Assembly (NCBI GenBank): GCA_010092695.1
Contig: JAADJJ010000001.1
Coordinates: 4,340,001 to 4,404,000, forward strand
Length of the DNA stretch: 64,000 bases
From: Enterobacteriaceae bacterium 4M9
Lineage (GTDB): Bacteria; Pseudomonadota; Gammaproteobacteria; Enterobacterales; Enterobacteriaceae
Direction: 5' to 3'
Shown here: positions 8,815 through 17,110 of the stretch, in pieces
Layout: the number at the start of each line of letters is the position of its first letter
How positions within the stretch are numbered: the stretch's first letter is position 1
The notes under the pieces: model-generated
Told to the model about the DNA's origin: nothing
What the model saw: the letters and a program-made list of their open reading frames with translations, nothing else
Database searches by the model: none
Position numbers and translations under genes: made by a program

Positions 8815-10149
8815 ATGTTAAACAGTATTTTGATAATACTTTGTCTGATAGCCATCAGTGCATTCTTTTCAATGTCCGAGATTTCGCTTGCCGCGTCGCG
8901 CAAAATCAAGCTCAAACTGATGGCCGATGAAGGCAATATTAACGCCCAGCGCGTGCTGAAGATGCAGGAAAGCCCCGGTATGTTTTTCACCGTGGTGCAG
9001 ATTGGCCTTAACGCCGTCGCCATTCTTGGCGGTATCGTCGGTGACGCGGCGTTCTCTCCGGCGTTCAAAGAGATGCTGGTGCGCGTGATGTCGGATGAAC
9101 TGGCAGAGCAAATCAGCTTTATTTTGTCGTTTACGCTGGTCACTGGCCTGTTTATTCTCATCGCCGACCTGACCCCGAAACGCATCGGTATGATAGCCCC
9201 GGAAACCATCGCGTTACGGATAATCAACCCGATGCGCTTCTGCCTTGTCGTGTTCCGCCCGCTGGTGTGGTTCTTCAACGGCCTGGCAAACGTCATTTTC
9301 CGTATTTTCAAACTGCCGATGGTGCGCAAGGACGACATCACCTCTGACGATATCTACGCGGTGGTGGAAGCCGGTGCACTGGCAGGCGTGCTGCGTAAGC
9401 AAGAACATGAGCTAATTGAAAACGTGTTTGAGCTGGAATCACGTACCGTACCGTCCTCCATGACCTCGCGCGAGAACGTTATCTGGTTCAATCTGCATGA
9501 AGACGAGCAGAGCCTGAAGAGTAAAGTGGCGGAGCACCCGCACTCTAAGTTCCTCGTCTGTAGCGACGATATTGACCACATCATTGGTTATGTGGACTCC
9601 AAAGAACTGCTTAATCGCGTGCTGGCTAACCAGAGCCTGGCGCTTAGTAGCGGTGTACAAATCCGCAACGCGCTGATTGTGCCTGACACGCTTACGCTCT
9701 CTGAAGCGCTGGAAAGCTTCAAAAGTGCCGGTGAGGACTTTGCCGTCATCATGAACGAATATGCGCTGGTGGTAGGCATCATCACGCTTAACGACGTGAT
9801 GACCACGCTGATGGGAGACCTGGTAGGCCAGGGCATGGAAGAGCAGATTGTCGCACGCGATGAGAACTCATGGCTGGTCGAAGGCGGCACACCGATTGAC
9901 GACGTGATGCGCGTGCTCGATATCGACGAATTCCCGCACTCCGATAATTACGAAACCATCGGCGGCTTTATGATGTATATGCTGCGTAAAATCCCTAAAC
10001 GCACCGACTCGGTGAAGTACTCCGGCTATAAGTTTGAAGTGGTGGATATTGATAATCACCGTATCGACCAGCTTTTAGTGACGCGCATTGACAGCAAACC
10101 GGCTGCCCCACTGCTGCCCAAAGCGCCTGGCGAGCAGAACGTCGCCTGA
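8815..10149 (+). CDS. paeA: inner-membrane polyamine exporter of the DUF21/CBS family
   Basis: A 444-residue protein orthologous to E. coli YtfL (447). It has an N-terminal DUF21 membrane domain with about four helices (residues 1-185), a pair of CBS domains (about 200-330) and a C-terminal CorC/HlyC transporter-associated domain (about 345-430). YtfL has been renamed PaeA in Salmonella and E. coli because it exports cadaverine and putrescine and protects stationary cells. The gene is monocistronic, has a leader of about 170 bases, and ends at a strong hairpin. Confidence 0.9.
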   Translation: MLNSILIILCLIAISAFFSMSEISLAASRKIKLKLMADEGNINAQRVLKMQESPGMFFTVVQIGLNAVAILGGIVGDAAFSPAFKEMLVRVMSDELAEQISFILSFTLVTGLFILIADLTPKRIGMIAPETIALRIINPMRFCLVVFRPLVWFFNGLANVIFRIFKLPMVRKDDITSDDIYAVVEAGALAGVLRKQEHELIENVFELESRTVPSSMTSRENVIWFNLHEDEQSLKSKVAEHPHSKFLVCSDDIDHIIGYVDSKELLNRVLANQSLALSSGVQIRNALIVPDTLTLSEALESFKSAGEDFAVIMNEYALVVGIITLNDVMTTLMGDLVGQGMEEQIVARDENSWLVEGGTPIDDVMRVLDIDEFPHSDNYETIGGFMMYMLRKIPKRTDSVKYSGYKFEVVDIDNHRIDQLLVTRIDSKPAAPLLPKAPGEQNVA

Positions 10150-10167
10150 GCATGTCCCGGAAACACT

Positions 10168-10194
10168 AACGGCCCCACTCGGGGCCGTTTTTTT
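10168..10194 (+). terminator. terminator of paeA
   Basis: Stem AACGGCCCC / GGGGCCGTT with a 4-base loop, then T-run. The convergent gene ytfK ends 16 bases further on. Confidence 0.85.
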
Positions 10195-10209
10195 GTCCTG
10201 ACCGTCGCG

Positions 10210-10416
10210 TTACGCCAGCTCTGTCTGCATACGCAGTACCTGGCGGTTAACCTCAGACATGACGGAGAGATGCTGCTTGTCTTTCACCTTAGGTAAAAGA
10301 ATTTTGCCCTTATCAAACTCGAAAGCGCCAACGTCCTTGATATATAACCGTCCACGAAACAGGATTTTTACGTACTTCGCCACCTGAAGCGGGTTATAAC
10401 GTTGGAAAATTTTCAT
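10210..10416 (-). CDS. ytfK: SpoT-activating stress protein YtfK
   Basis: A 68-residue soluble basic protein, nearly identical to E. coli YtfK and of the same length (DUF1107). In E. coli, YtfK binds SpoT and tips it towards (p)ppGpp synthesis during phosphate and fatty-acid starvation, and its gene belongs to the PhoB regulon. A -10-like TATAGT lies on the minus strand at 10501-10506. I could not identify a convincing Pho box in the 330-base gap towards ytfJ. Confidence 0.92.
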   Translation of the reverse strand: MKIFQRYNPLQVAKYVKILFRGRLYIKDVGAFEFDKGKILLPKVKDKQHLSVMSEVNRQVLRMQTELA

Positions 10417-10748
10417 TCTTTATCTCCTGCAAGTGTCTACGCTCCTGCGGTGCCACAGTTAGCCCCCGACCAATGAAGCGCAAAATTTTGATGCCTCAGA
10501 ACTATAGCCCAAAATCAAAAGAGCACCCAGTTTGCACCTTTTTATTTACGTTATTATTACAATCTTTCAGAAGATTCTTTGCAGAGCTAAACACAAATCA
10601 GCATAAGCCCCTAATTTCTCCATGTTCTGTGCGCCATGCCGCAAACTGGCATCCTCATTGCGTGAAAGGCCAGCGGATTGCACATAAGCTTCTGTAACAG
10701 GAACTGGTCTGACATCTTTTCAACAAAACAATAACACCGGGAGTAATT
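10417..10748. other. divergent control region of ytfK and ytfJ
   Basis: An AT-rich gap of 332 bases between two divergent genes. A minus-strand -10-like box (10501-10506) could serve ytfK. Nothing else is recognisable; no clear PhoB direct repeats were seen. Confidence 0.4.
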
Positions 10749-11303
10749 ATGAGCCTGCGTATCGCCCTCGCCGTCACCCTGCTGCTGCCACTCGGCGCAC
10801 TGGCCCACAACTTTGAGATGAACCAACGCGTCGCCCCCGTCGGCATTGCCGATAAAGGCGAGTTAGTGTTAGAGAACGATGACTTCAGCTACAAAAGCTG
10901 GAACAGCGCCCAGCTACCGGGCAAAGTGCGCGTGCTTCAGCATATTGCCGGGCGCTCGTCGGCCAAAGAGATGAACGCTGCACTGATTGAAGCCATTAAG
11001 TCAGCGAATCTGCCGCATGACCGCTACCAGACCACCACCATCGTGAACACCGATGACGCCATCCCCGGCACCGGCATGTTTGTGCGCACCAGCATTGAGA
11101 GTAATAAACGCCAGTATCCGTGGTCGCAGTTTGTGGTAGACAGTAACGGGGCGGCACGCAAAGCGTGGCAACTGGAAGCCAAAGGTTCAGCGATTGCGGT
11201 GCTGGATAAAGACGGTCGTGTGCGTTTTGCCAAAGACGGCGCGCTGAGTAACCAGGAGGTGCAGCAGGTCACCGCCCTGCTGCATGAGTTACTTAAAAAA
11301 TAG
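10749..11303 (+). CDS. ytfJ: periplasmic thioredoxin-fold protein YtfJ
   Basis: A 184-residue protein with a signal peptide (cleavage after ALA, residue about 19), exported to the periplasm. The mature part resembles a thioredoxin-like fold, and E. coli YtfJ has the same length. There is no CXXC motif, so it is not an ordinary disulfide reductase; its role is unknown. The start follows a GGGAG box. Its last 11 bases overlap the 3' end of the convergent gene cysQ. Confidence 0.9.
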   Translation: MSLRIALAVTLLLPLGALAHNFEMNQRVAPVGIADKGELVLENDDFSYKSWNSAQLPGKVRVLQHIAGRSSAKEMNAALIEAIKSANLPHDRYQTTTIVNTDDAIPGTGMFVRTSIESNKRQYPWSQFVVDSNGAARKAWQLEAKGSAIAVLDKDGRVRFAKDGALSNQEVQQVTALLHELLKK

Positions 11304-12039
11304 AAACCCGGAAACCAGGGTTGAGGAACGACTCGCGCGGCGTGTAGTCCAGCGGGTGGCCGGTCCAGTCGTTCACATGCGCCCCGGCGGCCACGGCCAC
11401 AGCGTGACCGGCGGCGGTGTCCCAGATATTGGTGGTTTCGCCAAAACGGGGGTAAAGCTGCGCTTTGCCCTCTGCCACCAGGCAGAACTTGAGTGAGGAA
11501 CCAATGGTGGTGGTCTGGTGCTCGCCAAGCTGCTGGAGATATTCATCAAGCTCCGCGTTGTCGCTGTGCGAGCGGCTGATAACCACCTGCGGCGGCCTGG
11601 CATCACGCACCTGAATCGGGTTGCGCACGCCGCTCTCGTCTTTCCAGGCTTTGCCCTGCTCTGCGCTGTACATCACCTTGAGCGCGGGGGCGTACACCAC
11701 ACCGAGCACCGGCTTGCCGGCGTCTATCAACGCGATATTCACTGTGAACTCACCGTTGCGCTTGAGGAACTCTTTGGTGCCGTCCAGCGGGTCAACCAGC
11801 CAGTAGCGCTGCCAGTGGCGGCGCACGTCCCAGCCTGGCGGGTCTTCTTCTGAAAGCACTGGCACATCCGGCGTTAAGGCCTGTAATGCGTTGATGATAA
11901 TAGTGTGCGCGGCAATATCTGCCGCCGTGACTGGCGAATCATCGGATTTATTGCTGGCCTGTAGCGGTTTTTCGCCGTTGTAGACCTGCATGATGGCATC
12001 ACCCGCTTCCTTCGCAATCTGGCAAATGTTCTCTAGCAT
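11293..12039 (-). CDS. cysQ: 3'(2'),5'-bisphosphate nucleotidase CysQ
   Basis: A 248-residue member of the inositol monophosphatase family that removes the 3' phosphate from PAP/PAPS, recycling the by-product of sulfate assimilation. The family motifs are all visible: SEEDPP (metal-binding Glu), DPLDGT and WDTAAGHA. The chosen ATG is preceded by a GAGGTGG box; an ATG 36 bases upstream is in frame but lacks one. It overlaps ytfJ tail to tail and diverges from cpdB. Confidence 0.95.
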   Translation of the reverse strand: MLENICQIAKEAGDAIMQVYNGEKPLQASNKSDDSPVTAADIAAHTIIINALQALTPDVPVLSEEDPPGWDVRRHWQRYWLVDPLDGTKEFLKRNGEFTVNIALIDAGKPVLGVVYAPALKVMYSAEQGKAWKDESGVRNPIQVRDARPPQVVISRSHSDNAELDEYLQQLGEHQTTTIGSSLKFCLVAEGKAQLYPRFGETTNIWDTAAGHAVAVAAGAHVNDWTGHPLDYTPRESFLNPGFRVSIF

Positions 12040-12258
12040 CGTTCCACCTCTTAGTGTCTCGCCACAATCACGCACCGCGAAAGGGGTTAACGCTTTGTTT
12101 TATTGACCGAGTTTTATATCTCATTACGCCGGGCTGCGCTATCTGTGAAGCGATTCCGGTTTACGGCTTTCAGAATCTGGCACCATTCTCTGTTCTGAAT
12201 GAAACGGATAATGAGATACAGCGTTTTTTGTGGCGCAGCTCTGAAAAGGACATTAATG

Positions 12259-14205
12259 ATGATTAAGTTTAGTGCAACGCTTCTGGCCATGCTGGTTAGC
12301 GCGGGCGCGCAGGCCGCAACGGTGGATTTACGTATTCTTGAAACCAGCGATCTGCACAGCAATATGATGGACTTTGATTATTACAAAGATGCGCCCAGCG
12401 AACGCTTCGGACTGGCGCGCACGGCAAGCCTTATCAAGGCCGCCCGAGCAGAAGTCGCCAACAGCGTGCTGGTGGACAACGGCGATTTGATTCAGGGCAG
12501 CCCGCTGGGTGACTACACCGCAGCAAAAGGTTTGAAAAACGGCGAGATTCATCCGGTTTATAAGGCGATGAATACGCTTGATTACACGGTCGGCAATCTC
12601 GGCAACCACGAATTCAATTACGGGCTGGACTACCTGCATACCGCGCTGGCAGGGGCGCATTTTCCATACATCAACGCCAATATCATCGACAGCGCCACCG
12701 GCAAACCGATGTTCACACCGTACCTGATTAAAGAAACTCAGGTGAAAGACCGCGAGGGCAAAACCCAAAGCCTGCGCATTGGTTATCTCGGGCTGGTGCC
12801 GCCACAGATAGCGACCTGGGACAAAGCCCACCTCAGCGGCAAAGTTACCGTCGGCGATATCACCGAAACCGCACGCCAGTATGTGCCGAAGATGCTGCGT
12901 GAAGGCGCGGACCTGATTATTGTCATTGCCCATTCCGGGCTGTCTGCCGAACCTTACCGCGCCATGGCCGAGAACTCGGTGTATTACTTAAGCCAGGTGC
13001 CCGGTGTGGATGCCGTTCTGTTCGGCCATGCGCACGCGGTCTTTCCAGGTAAAGACTTTGCCAACATTCCTGGTGCCGATATTGTAAAAGGCACGCTCAA
13101 TGGCGTACCGGCGGTGATGCCCGGCATGTGGGGCGATCATCTCGGCGTGGTGGATCTGGTGTTGAATAACGACAGCGGCAGCTGGAAGCGGACTGATGCG
13201 CGCGCACAAGCGCGGCCGATTTTTGATAAAACCGCGAAGCAGTCGCTCGCCGCTCAGGATAACGCTCTGGCTCAACTGTTGGCTCACGATCACGACGCGA
13301 CACGCGAGTTTGTCGGCAAGCCCATCGGCAAATCTGCCGACGACATGGTGAGCTACCTGGCGCTGGTGCAGGACGACCCGACCGTGCAGGTGGTGAATAA
13401 CGCCCAGCGTGCCTGGGTTGAACGCCACATTCAGGGCGATCCGGATCTGCAAAACCTGCCCGTGCTCGCCGCTGCGGCACCGTTTCGCGCCGGGGGCCGC
13501 AAAAACGATCCCACCGGCTATGTGGAAGTGGCCAAAGGCCCGCTGACGTACCGCAACGCCGCCGATCTTTATATTTACTCCAACACGCTGGCGGTAGTGA
13601 AAGTGAACGGTCAGCAGCTTAAAGAGTGGCTGGAATGCTCAGCGGGAATGTTTAACCAGATAGACGTCACGCAAAGCAAACCGCAATCGCTGCTGAACTG
13701 GGAAGGCTTTCGTACCTATAACTTTGACGTGATCGACGGCGTCAATTACCAGATTGATATCACGCAACCTGCCCGTTACGACGGAGAATGCCAGCAGGTA
13801 AATCCACAGGCACAGCGCATTACGGCACTGAGCTATAACGGCAAGCCGGTTGACCCGCAGGCGATATTTCTGGTTGCGACCAATACCTATCGCGCTTACG
13901 GCGGCAAATTTGCCGGTACCGGTGAACAGAACGTGGTGATCGCCGCGCCTGATGAAAACCGCGCCATTGTTGCCGCCTGGATTGCCGACGAGTCGCGTAA
14001 AAGCGGTGAGATCCATCCGGCAGCCGACAATAACTGGCGCTTTAGCCCCATCGCGAGCAAAACGGCGCTCGATATCCGCTTTGAAACCTCACCTTCGGCC
14101 CGGGCCGCAGAGTTTATCCGGGCTCAGGCGCAGTATCCGATGACGTTAACCGGCACGGACGATATCGGTTTTGCCGTATACCGGCTGGATTTACGCAAGC
14201 CTTAA
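12259..14205 (+). CDS. cpdB: 2',3'-cyclic-nucleotide 2'-phosphodiesterase / 3'-nucleotidase
   Basis: A 648-residue periplasmic enzyme (E. coli 647) that lets cells use external 2',3'-cyclic nucleotides and 3'-nucleotides. The signal peptide ends after AQA, near residue 20. The N-terminal metallophosphatase domain shows SDLHSN, DNGDLIQG, GNHEFNYG, AHSG and GHAH metal-binding motifs; the C-terminal half is the 5'-nucleotidase substrate domain. Two ATGs stand side by side (12256 and 12259) behind AAGGA. I used the second, which matches the E. coli start. Confidence 0.95.
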   Translation: MIKFSATLLAMLVSAGAQAATVDLRILETSDLHSNMMDFDYYKDAPSERFGLARTASLIKAARAEVANSVLVDNGDLIQGSPLGDYTAAKGLKNGEIHPVYKAMNTLDYTVGNLGNHEFNYGLDYLHTALAGAHFPYINANIIDSATGKPMFTPYLIKETQVKDREGKTQSLRIGYLGLVPPQIATWDKAHLSGKVTVGDITETARQYVPKMLREGADLIIVIAHSGLSAEPYRAMAENSVYYLSQVPGVDAVLFGHAHAVFPGKDFANIPGADIVKGTLNGVPAVMPGMWGDHLGVVDLVLNNDSGSWKRTDARAQARPIFDKTAKQSLAAQDNALAQLLAHDHDATREFVGKPIGKSADDMVSYLALVQDDPTVQVVNNAQRAWVERHIQGDPDLQNLPVLAAAAPFRAGGRKNDPTGYVEVAKGPLTYRNAADLYIYSNTLAVVKVNGQQLKEWLECSAGMFNQIDVTQSKPQSLLNWEGFRTYNFDVIDGVNYQIDITQPARYDGECQQVNPQAQRITALSYNGKPVDPQAIFLVATNTYRAYGGKFAGTGEQNVVIAAPDENRAIVAAWIADESRKSGEIHPAADNNWRFSPIASKTALDIRFETSPSARAAEFIRAQAQYPMTLTGTDDIGFAVYRLDLRKP

Positions 14206-14210
14206 GCGGC

Positions 14211-14237
14211 TTGCCTCCCGCCACAGGCGGGAGGCAA
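14211..14237. terminator. hairpin after cpdB
   Basis: A perfect 12-base inverted repeat with a 3-base loop just after the cpdB stop. No T-run follows, so it may stabilise the 3' end or act with rho rather than terminate alone. Confidence 0.5.
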
Positions 14238-14280
14238 CGCTCGTCACGTTAATGTTCAGGTTGCACACAGCAGGTAAGGT

Positions 14281-14748
14281 ATGACAGCGAAAGCTCGCTT
14301 TCTTAAAAAACTCCAGGCCCAGCAGCCCCAGAGTGGCTCGTTTACCCATAAAGGCCAGACAGATATTGCCGCGTTCCGCCAGAGAATGACTCACCTTCAG
14401 GGCGAGATAGCGGAGTGGCTGACAGACACCGGGATCCAGACTGAAAAGACGTCCGTCACGTTAATTGAATTACTCATTGGCGGCAGGCCGTTTTCTGTGC
14501 CCGGTATTCTGCTGCGCTATCAAAACAGAACGGTGAAATTTATACCGGCGTTTTTGTACGGACAGGGCGTGACAGGATGCGTTGAGGTCAGCCTGTGCGT
14601 TGACAACAACATGACGGCGCTGTGTCGCCTGTACATGCGCTCAGGGCAGGACACGAACTGGCGCTACAGCCTGCCTGATGCGCCCGGCGGGCGCAGCGCG
14701 TTTTGTGAAGACGCGTTCTTCGAGATTATTGAACCGCTGCTGCCATAA
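14281..14748 (+). CDS. hypothetical protein, 155 residues
   Basis: I do not recognise this soluble 155-residue protein. It starts with a basic stretch (MTAKARFLKKLQ) and has no signal peptide. It shows a helical N-terminal half with a polar stretch (residues about 25-50) and a beta-rich C-terminal half containing two cysteines (CRLYM and FCED regions). It sits between cpdB and ytfH, which are neighbours in E. coli, so it is an accessory insertion. Coding looks real because the frame is open throughout with normal amino-acid composition. The ribosome site before the ATG (AGGTAAGGT) is acceptable. Confidence 0.6.
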   Translation: MTAKARFLKKLQAQQPQSGSFTHKGQTDIAAFRQRMTHLQGEIAEWLTDTGIQTEKTSVTLIELLIGGRPFSVPGILLRYQNRTVKFIPAFLYGQGVTGCVEVSLCVDNNMTALCRLYMRSGQDTNWRYSLPDAPGGRSAFCEDAFFEIIEPLLP

Positions 14749-14823
14749 AGGCGCCTCACGCCGTCTTTATTGCCCTGGTACGGTACATGAAGGCAAGCGT
14801 TCTGCCCGACATCCTCTCTCCCT

Positions 14824-15216
14824 TTACGCTGCGGGCTGCGGGCGCGCAGCCATTACCTGCGGCAGGTTTATCTCAATCCAGTCTGCCAGCGCGGCCACTT
14901 TTTCGCTCACCTCACAGCCCAGCGGCGTGAGGCTATACTCAACGTGCGGCGGTACCACGGCATATGCTTTACGCAGCACAAAGCCGTCGGCTTCCAGCCA
15001 TTGCAGCGTCTGCGCCAGCATCTTCTCGCTGACACCGCCCATCTTGCGGCGCAAATCACTAAAGCGATGCGTGCCATCACGCAGGGCCACCAGAATCAGT
15101 ACGCCCCAGCGGCTGGTGACGTGCTTGAGCACCTCGCGCGACGGACACTGTTCGGCAAACAGGTTGCCATCGCGCAGCTGCTCGCTGAGGTTTTTATCAG
15201 AGCCAGGTATTTTCAT
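14824..15216 (-). CDS. ytfH: HxlR-family transcriptional regulator YtfH
   Basis: A 130-residue winged-helix regulator of the HxlR type (E. coli YtfH 126). The conserved cysteine in the N-terminal FAEQCPSR motif is the residue that senses quinones or disulfide stress in related regulators such as QorR and HypR. The HTH spans about residues 35-100. It is divergent from qorB, which it probably controls. The start lies behind an AAGG box. Confidence 0.88.
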   Translation of the reverse strand: MKIPGSDKNLSEQLRDGNLFAEQCPSREVLKHVTSRWGVLILVALRDGTHRFSDLRRKMGGVSEKMLAQTLQWLEADGFVLRKAYAVVPPHVEYSLTPLGCEVSEKVAALADWIEINLPQVMAARPQPAA

Positions 15217-15228
15217 ACTTACCTTTTT

Positions 15229-15251
15229 GTACGTACTTACTAAAAGTTAGT
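15229..15251. promoter_or_regulatory. candidate operator between ytfH and qorB
   Basis: The 81-base divergent gap contains the palindrome GTACGTAC (15229-15236) and a near-perfect inverted repeat ACTTACT-AAA-AGTTAGT (15235-15251). This layout suits a dimeric HxlR regulator acting on both genes. The assignment to YtfH is inferred. Confidence 0.45.
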
Positions 15252-15297
15252 GATGCTGATATTGTGCCACAAAACCTGCACAAAAAGGAGTCATACC

Positions 15298-16152
15298 ATG
15301 ATTGCGATTACCGGCGCCTCCGGCCAGCTTGGCCGCCTTGCTATTGAAGAACTGCTGAAAACCACCGCCCCAGAAAAACTGGTCGCGGTTGTGCGTAACC
15401 CGGCAAAAGTAGAAGACCTTGCCGCACGCGGTATCCAGGTGCGCCAGGCTGACTATGGCGACGAAGCCGCTTTGCGCGCCGCGCTACAGGGCGTTGAAAA
15501 AGTACTACTCATCTCATCAAGCGAAGTGGGGCAGCGTGCGCCACAGCATCGCAATATCATCAACGCTGCCGCTGGCGCAAAGGTGCAGTTGATTGCTTAC
15601 ACCAGCCTGCTGCACGCGGACCGCTCGCCGCTGGGGCTGGCTGATGAGCACATCGCCACCGAGAACATGCTGGCCGATTCCGGCGTGCCGTACGTATTGC
15701 TGCGCAACGGCTGGTACGTAGAAAACTACCTCGCGAGCCTGCCGCCAGCGCTGCAACACGGCGTTTTCATTGGCAGCGCCGGTGAAGGCAAAATTGCCGC
15801 CGCCCCGCGTGCGGACTATGCCGCCGCCGCCGCACGCGTCATCACTGCAAACGACCAGGCAGGTAAGGTGTATGAACTGGCGGGCGACAGCGGCTGGACA
15901 CTGGCAGAACTGTCTGCAGAAATCAGCCGTCAGAGCAACAAGACGGTGGTTTATCAGAACCTGAGCGAAGCCGACTTTACCGCAGCACTGGTGGGTGCTG
16001 GCCTGCCACAAGGACTGGCCGCCATGCTCGCGGATTCGGATATCGGTGCCTCAAAAGGCGGCCTGTATGATGACAGCCACCAGTTGAGCCGCCTGCTCGG
16101 TCGTCCGACCGTGCCGCTGACAGAGAGCGTACGTACCGCACTCGCCCAGTAA
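15298..16152 (+). CDS. qorB: NAD(P)H:quinone oxidoreductase 2
   Basis: A 284-residue enzyme of the atypical short-chain dehydrogenase (NmrA-like) family, orthologous to E. coli QorB/YtfG (286). The N-terminal ITGASGQLG motif is the NADPH-binding glycine loop. It reduces quinones and may also handle the alcohol/aldehyde products of oxidative stress. The ATG follows AAAAAGGAG; the open frame upstream (15250) lacks a ribosome site. It is divergent from the probable regulator ytfH. Confidence 0.93.
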   Translation: MIAITGASGQLGRLAIEELLKTTAPEKLVAVVRNPAKVEDLAARGIQVRQADYGDEAALRAALQGVEKVLLISSSEVGQRAPQHRNIINAAAGAKVQLIAYTSLLHADRSPLGLADEHIATENMLADSGVPYVLLRNGWYVENYLASLPPALQHGVFIGSAGEGKIAAAPRADYAAAAARVITANDQAGKVYELAGDSGWTLAELSAEISRQSNKTVVYQNLSEADFTAALVGAGLPQGLAAMLADSDIGASKGGLYDDSHQLSRLLGRPTVPLTESVRTALAQ

Positions 16153-16175
16153 TGTTCGTTCTGGCATAGCGTATT

Positions 16176-16198
16176 CGCCTCTCTATAATGGAGAGGCG
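16176..16198 (+). promoter_or_regulatory. promoter with -10 box inside a perfect inverted repeat
   Basis: Arms CGCCTCTC and GAGAGGCG (8 bases, perfect) enclose a 7-base spacer that holds TATAAT (16184-16189, overlapping the arm by one base). It lies 19 bases before the AraC-family start. An operator occluding the -10 box is the simplest reading. A terminator for qorB is less likely because no T-run follows. Confidence 0.55.
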
Positions 16199-16216
16199 AC
16201 GTTAACAGGAGACGCT

Positions 16217-17035
16217 ATGCAGGGAGTTCCCGGACAGTTTGACGATATCCGCGACCGCGCCAGCTTCCGGCGCCTGCCGGATATCGCGGGCGTTGAGCTA
16301 TATCACGCGCATATCGCCCGTTACGCCTTCGAACCGCACACGCACCAGGCCTTTGGCATTGGCGCGATTGAGCACGGTGCTGAACGCTTTCGCTATCGCG
16401 GTGCGCAGCACACCGCAGGCGTTGGCGCGCTCATCACCATGAACCCGGACGAACTGCACACCGGCCAGGCGCTGACCGAAGACGGCTGGCGCTACCGCAT
16501 GATTTATCTCGAACCGGAACTGCTGGAAAACCTGACCGGCGAGCCGGGGCGCTTTTTTGGCGACGTCGTGCACGACAGCCCGAAGCTGGCCAGACATACG
16601 CTTGCGCTGATTGGACAAATTGCCAGTAGCCAGGACACACTGGAACAGCACGGCCTGCTGCTGACGCTGGCTCAGTCGCTTATACCGCTGACACAAACCA
16701 CTTCACCCAGTGCCATCTCGCCACGCCTGCTGCATGTACGCGAATACTTGCACGATAACTTTATGCAGCCACTGACGCTGGAAACCCTGGCGCAGGTGGC
16801 TACCATGAGTCCGTATCACTTCCAGCGCCAGTTTAAAGCCGCTTTTCACGCCACGCCGCATCAGATGTTGATGGCCATTCGCCTGTGGCGCGCTAAGGCG
16901 CTGCTGACCCAGGGCATGCCGCCTGCCGAAGTTGCCAGCGCAACAGGCCTGAGCGACCAGGCCCATCTCACCCGCGCCTTTGCCCACCGCTACGGCGTGA
17001 CGCCTGCACGCTACCAAAAGCAGGTGCGCGGCTAA
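16217..17035 (+). CDS. AraC-family transcriptional regulator
   Basis: A 272-residue protein with an N-terminal cupin-like sensing domain (residues about 10-150, including an HTHQ motif near residue 41) and a C-terminal AraC double helix-turn-helix (about 170-270, with LETLAQVATMSPYHFQRQFK and the closing GVTPARYQ signature). It stands between qorB and ytfF, which are adjacent in E. coli, and is followed 75 bases later by the transporter ytfF, so it probably controls ytfF or itself. The inducer is unknown. AGGAG precedes the ATG. Confidence 0.88.
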   Translation: MQGVPGQFDDIRDRASFRRLPDIAGVELYHAHIARYAFEPHTHQAFGIGAIEHGAERFRYRGAQHTAGVGALITMNPDELHTGQALTEDGWRYRMIYLEPELLENLTGEPGRFFGDVVHDSPKLARHTLALIGQIASSQDTLEQHGLLLTLAQSLIPLTQTTSPSAISPRLLHVREYLHDNFMQPLTLETLAQVATMSPYHFQRQFKAAFHATPHQMLMAIRLWRAKALLTQGMPPAEVASATGLSDQAHLTRAFAHRYGVTPARYQKQVRG

Positions 17036-17110
17036 CGTGCGCAAGCTGCGACAATATTTCGCCCTTTCGTTCCTGCACACTGCCGGTAACCGTTAAGCAC
17101 AGGAGCCGCT

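Noticed and set aside
10417..10748. Pho box upstream of ytfK
   Set aside because: No pair of 7-base direct repeats at the right spacing was convincing, although E. coli ytfK is PhoB-controlled.
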